The notes under the pieces are model-generated. The model was not told the DNA's origin. It searched no databases and saw nothing but the letters and a program-made list of their open reading frames with translations. From Actinomycetes bacterium (lineage in GTDB: Bacteria > Actinomycetota > Acidimicrobiia > Acidimicrobiales > RAAP-2): 22,466 nt of DNA. The stretch covers positions 1 to 22,466 of the forward strand of contig JAJYDR010000021.1 of the NCBI GenBank assembly GCA_021777285.1. Reading direction: 5' to 3'. The translations under genes were made by a program, and so were the position numbers. Positions 22,209 to 22,466 of this stretch are shown piece by piece. The stretch's first letter is position 1; the number at the start of each line of letters is the position of its first letter.

Positions 22209-22221
22209 TTGGGTGACCCAA
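22209..22221. repeat. Perfect 13-bp palindrome, candidate operator
   Basis: TTGGGTGACCCAA is a perfect inverted repeat of 6-bp arms around one central base. It lies in the divergent space between lexA and the secreted-protein gene, about 20 bases before the putative -10 at 22242. It looks like a small operator, but the binding protein is unknown. Confidence 0.35.
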
Positions 22222-22241
22222 TACACATTCTTCCGTACTGC

Positions 22242-22247
22242 TACTGT
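22242..22247 (+). promoter_or_regulatory. Putative -10 element upstream of short uORF
   Basis: TACTGT lies six bases before an ATG at 22254, the same arrangement as at dapA, thrB and dapD. It could start the transcript of the secreted-protein gene with a leader of about 107 bases. Confidence 0.35.
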
Positions 22248-22253
22248 GCTGCG

Positions 22254-22271
22254 ATGGCCAAGGTGGCCTGA
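22254..22271 (+). CDS. Possible five-codon leaderless upstream ORF
   Basis: ATG to TGA encodes Met-Ala-Lys-Val-Ala. It begins six bases after TACTGT and ends 89 bases before the TTG start of the secreted-protein gene. Short leaderless upstream ORFs are known in mycobacteria, where some control the downstream gene. Too short to be supported by coding statistics. Confidence 0.2.
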   Translation: MAKVA

Positions 22272-22360
22272 ACAAGTCCGCTGGGGTGCCCCGACCGTGT
22301 CCGAATTGGTCGCGCGTTCGGGTACCTGGGGGGAGTTATTACACAGTTGAGGAGGACGAG

Positions 22361-22466
22361 TTGATTAAGCCTCGTTTTAACAAGACGGTGGCGGCGGTTA
22401 CGACCAGTGCCCTGCTGTTGATGGCGGTGCCGGCTGTCGGCATCGCGTCAACCTCGGGGGCTGCGG
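22361..22466 (+). CDS. Secreted protein, N-terminal fragment
   Basis: Only the first 35 codons lie inside the window, and the frame is open at the edge. TTG 22361 follows GAGGAGG (22349-22355) by five bases. The product begins with a basic n-region (IKPRFNK), then a hydrophobic stretch (about 10-28), then small residues around ASTSGAA. That is a Sec signal peptide with a likely cleavage site near residue 30-35. There is no lipobox cysteine in the visible part. It may be a binding protein or cell-wall protein; the mature domain is outside the window, so no function can be given. It is divergent from lexA with about 230 bases of shared regulatory space. Confidence 0.65.
   Translation, partial: MIKPRFNKTVAAVTTSALLLMAVPAVGIASTSGAA

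Noticed and set aside
1..22466. Defence island, prophage, integron or biosynthetic cluster
   Set aside because: Every sizeable gene is a recognised housekeeping or metabolic type; no integrase, transposase, terminal repeats or tRNA attachment site was found.

Overview
The window is a housekeeping stretch from a GC-rich Gram-positive chromosome, most likely an actinobacterium. Three things point there. The backbone order pnp - dapB - dapA - rnj - ftsK - miaB - miaA - dapF - hflX - lexA is the order known from Mycobacterium tuberculosis. DapC and DapE are of the actinobacterial type. The LexA operators have the Gram-positive form CGAAC-N4-GTTCG. Several features depart from mycobacteria: an E. 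coli-like DapD, dapC/dapD/dapE inserted before lexA, no pepR after pnp, and no recA/recX between ftsK and miaB. A deep branch such as Acidimicrobiia is plausible, but I cannot prove it from the sequence.

Layout. 1-130: unrecognised flank with a hairpin. 131-2626: pnp. 2664-2702: a very strong hairpin that runs into the start of the next gene. 2690-5377: large YfhO-like membrane protein, overlapping dapB. 5374-8728: dapB, dapA, rnj. 8730-9494 (minus strand): siderophore-interacting flavoprotein. 9558-11915: ftsK. 11969-13683: thrB plus an RhtA-like exporter. 13694-19158: tightly overlapped run miaB-miaA-dapF-hflX-dapC. 19179-21049: dapD-dapE. 21050-21477: no recognisable gene. 21478-22101 (minus): lexA with two operators. 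22361 to the window end: N-terminus of a secreted protein.

How the genes work together. Six enzymes of the succinylase route to meso-diaminopimelate and lysine (DapA, DapB, DapD, DapC, DapE, DapF) lie within 16 kb; only lysC, asd and lysA are not seen. They are interleaved with RNA-processing genes (PNPase, RNase J, MiaA, MiaB) and the ribosome-associated GTPase HflX. thrB and the exporter handle homoserine and threonine, the sister branch from aspartate semialdehyde. FtsK and LexA serve chromosome segregation and the SOS response.

No mobile element, CRISPR array, tRNA, rRNA or defence system was seen. The most interesting observations are a repeated TANNNT-N6-8-start-codon arrangement implying leaderless transcription of seven genes plus a five-codon upstream ORF, a DapF with serine at the first catalytic cysteine, the mosaic origin of the DAP pathway, and the hairpin covering the start of the YfhO-like gene.
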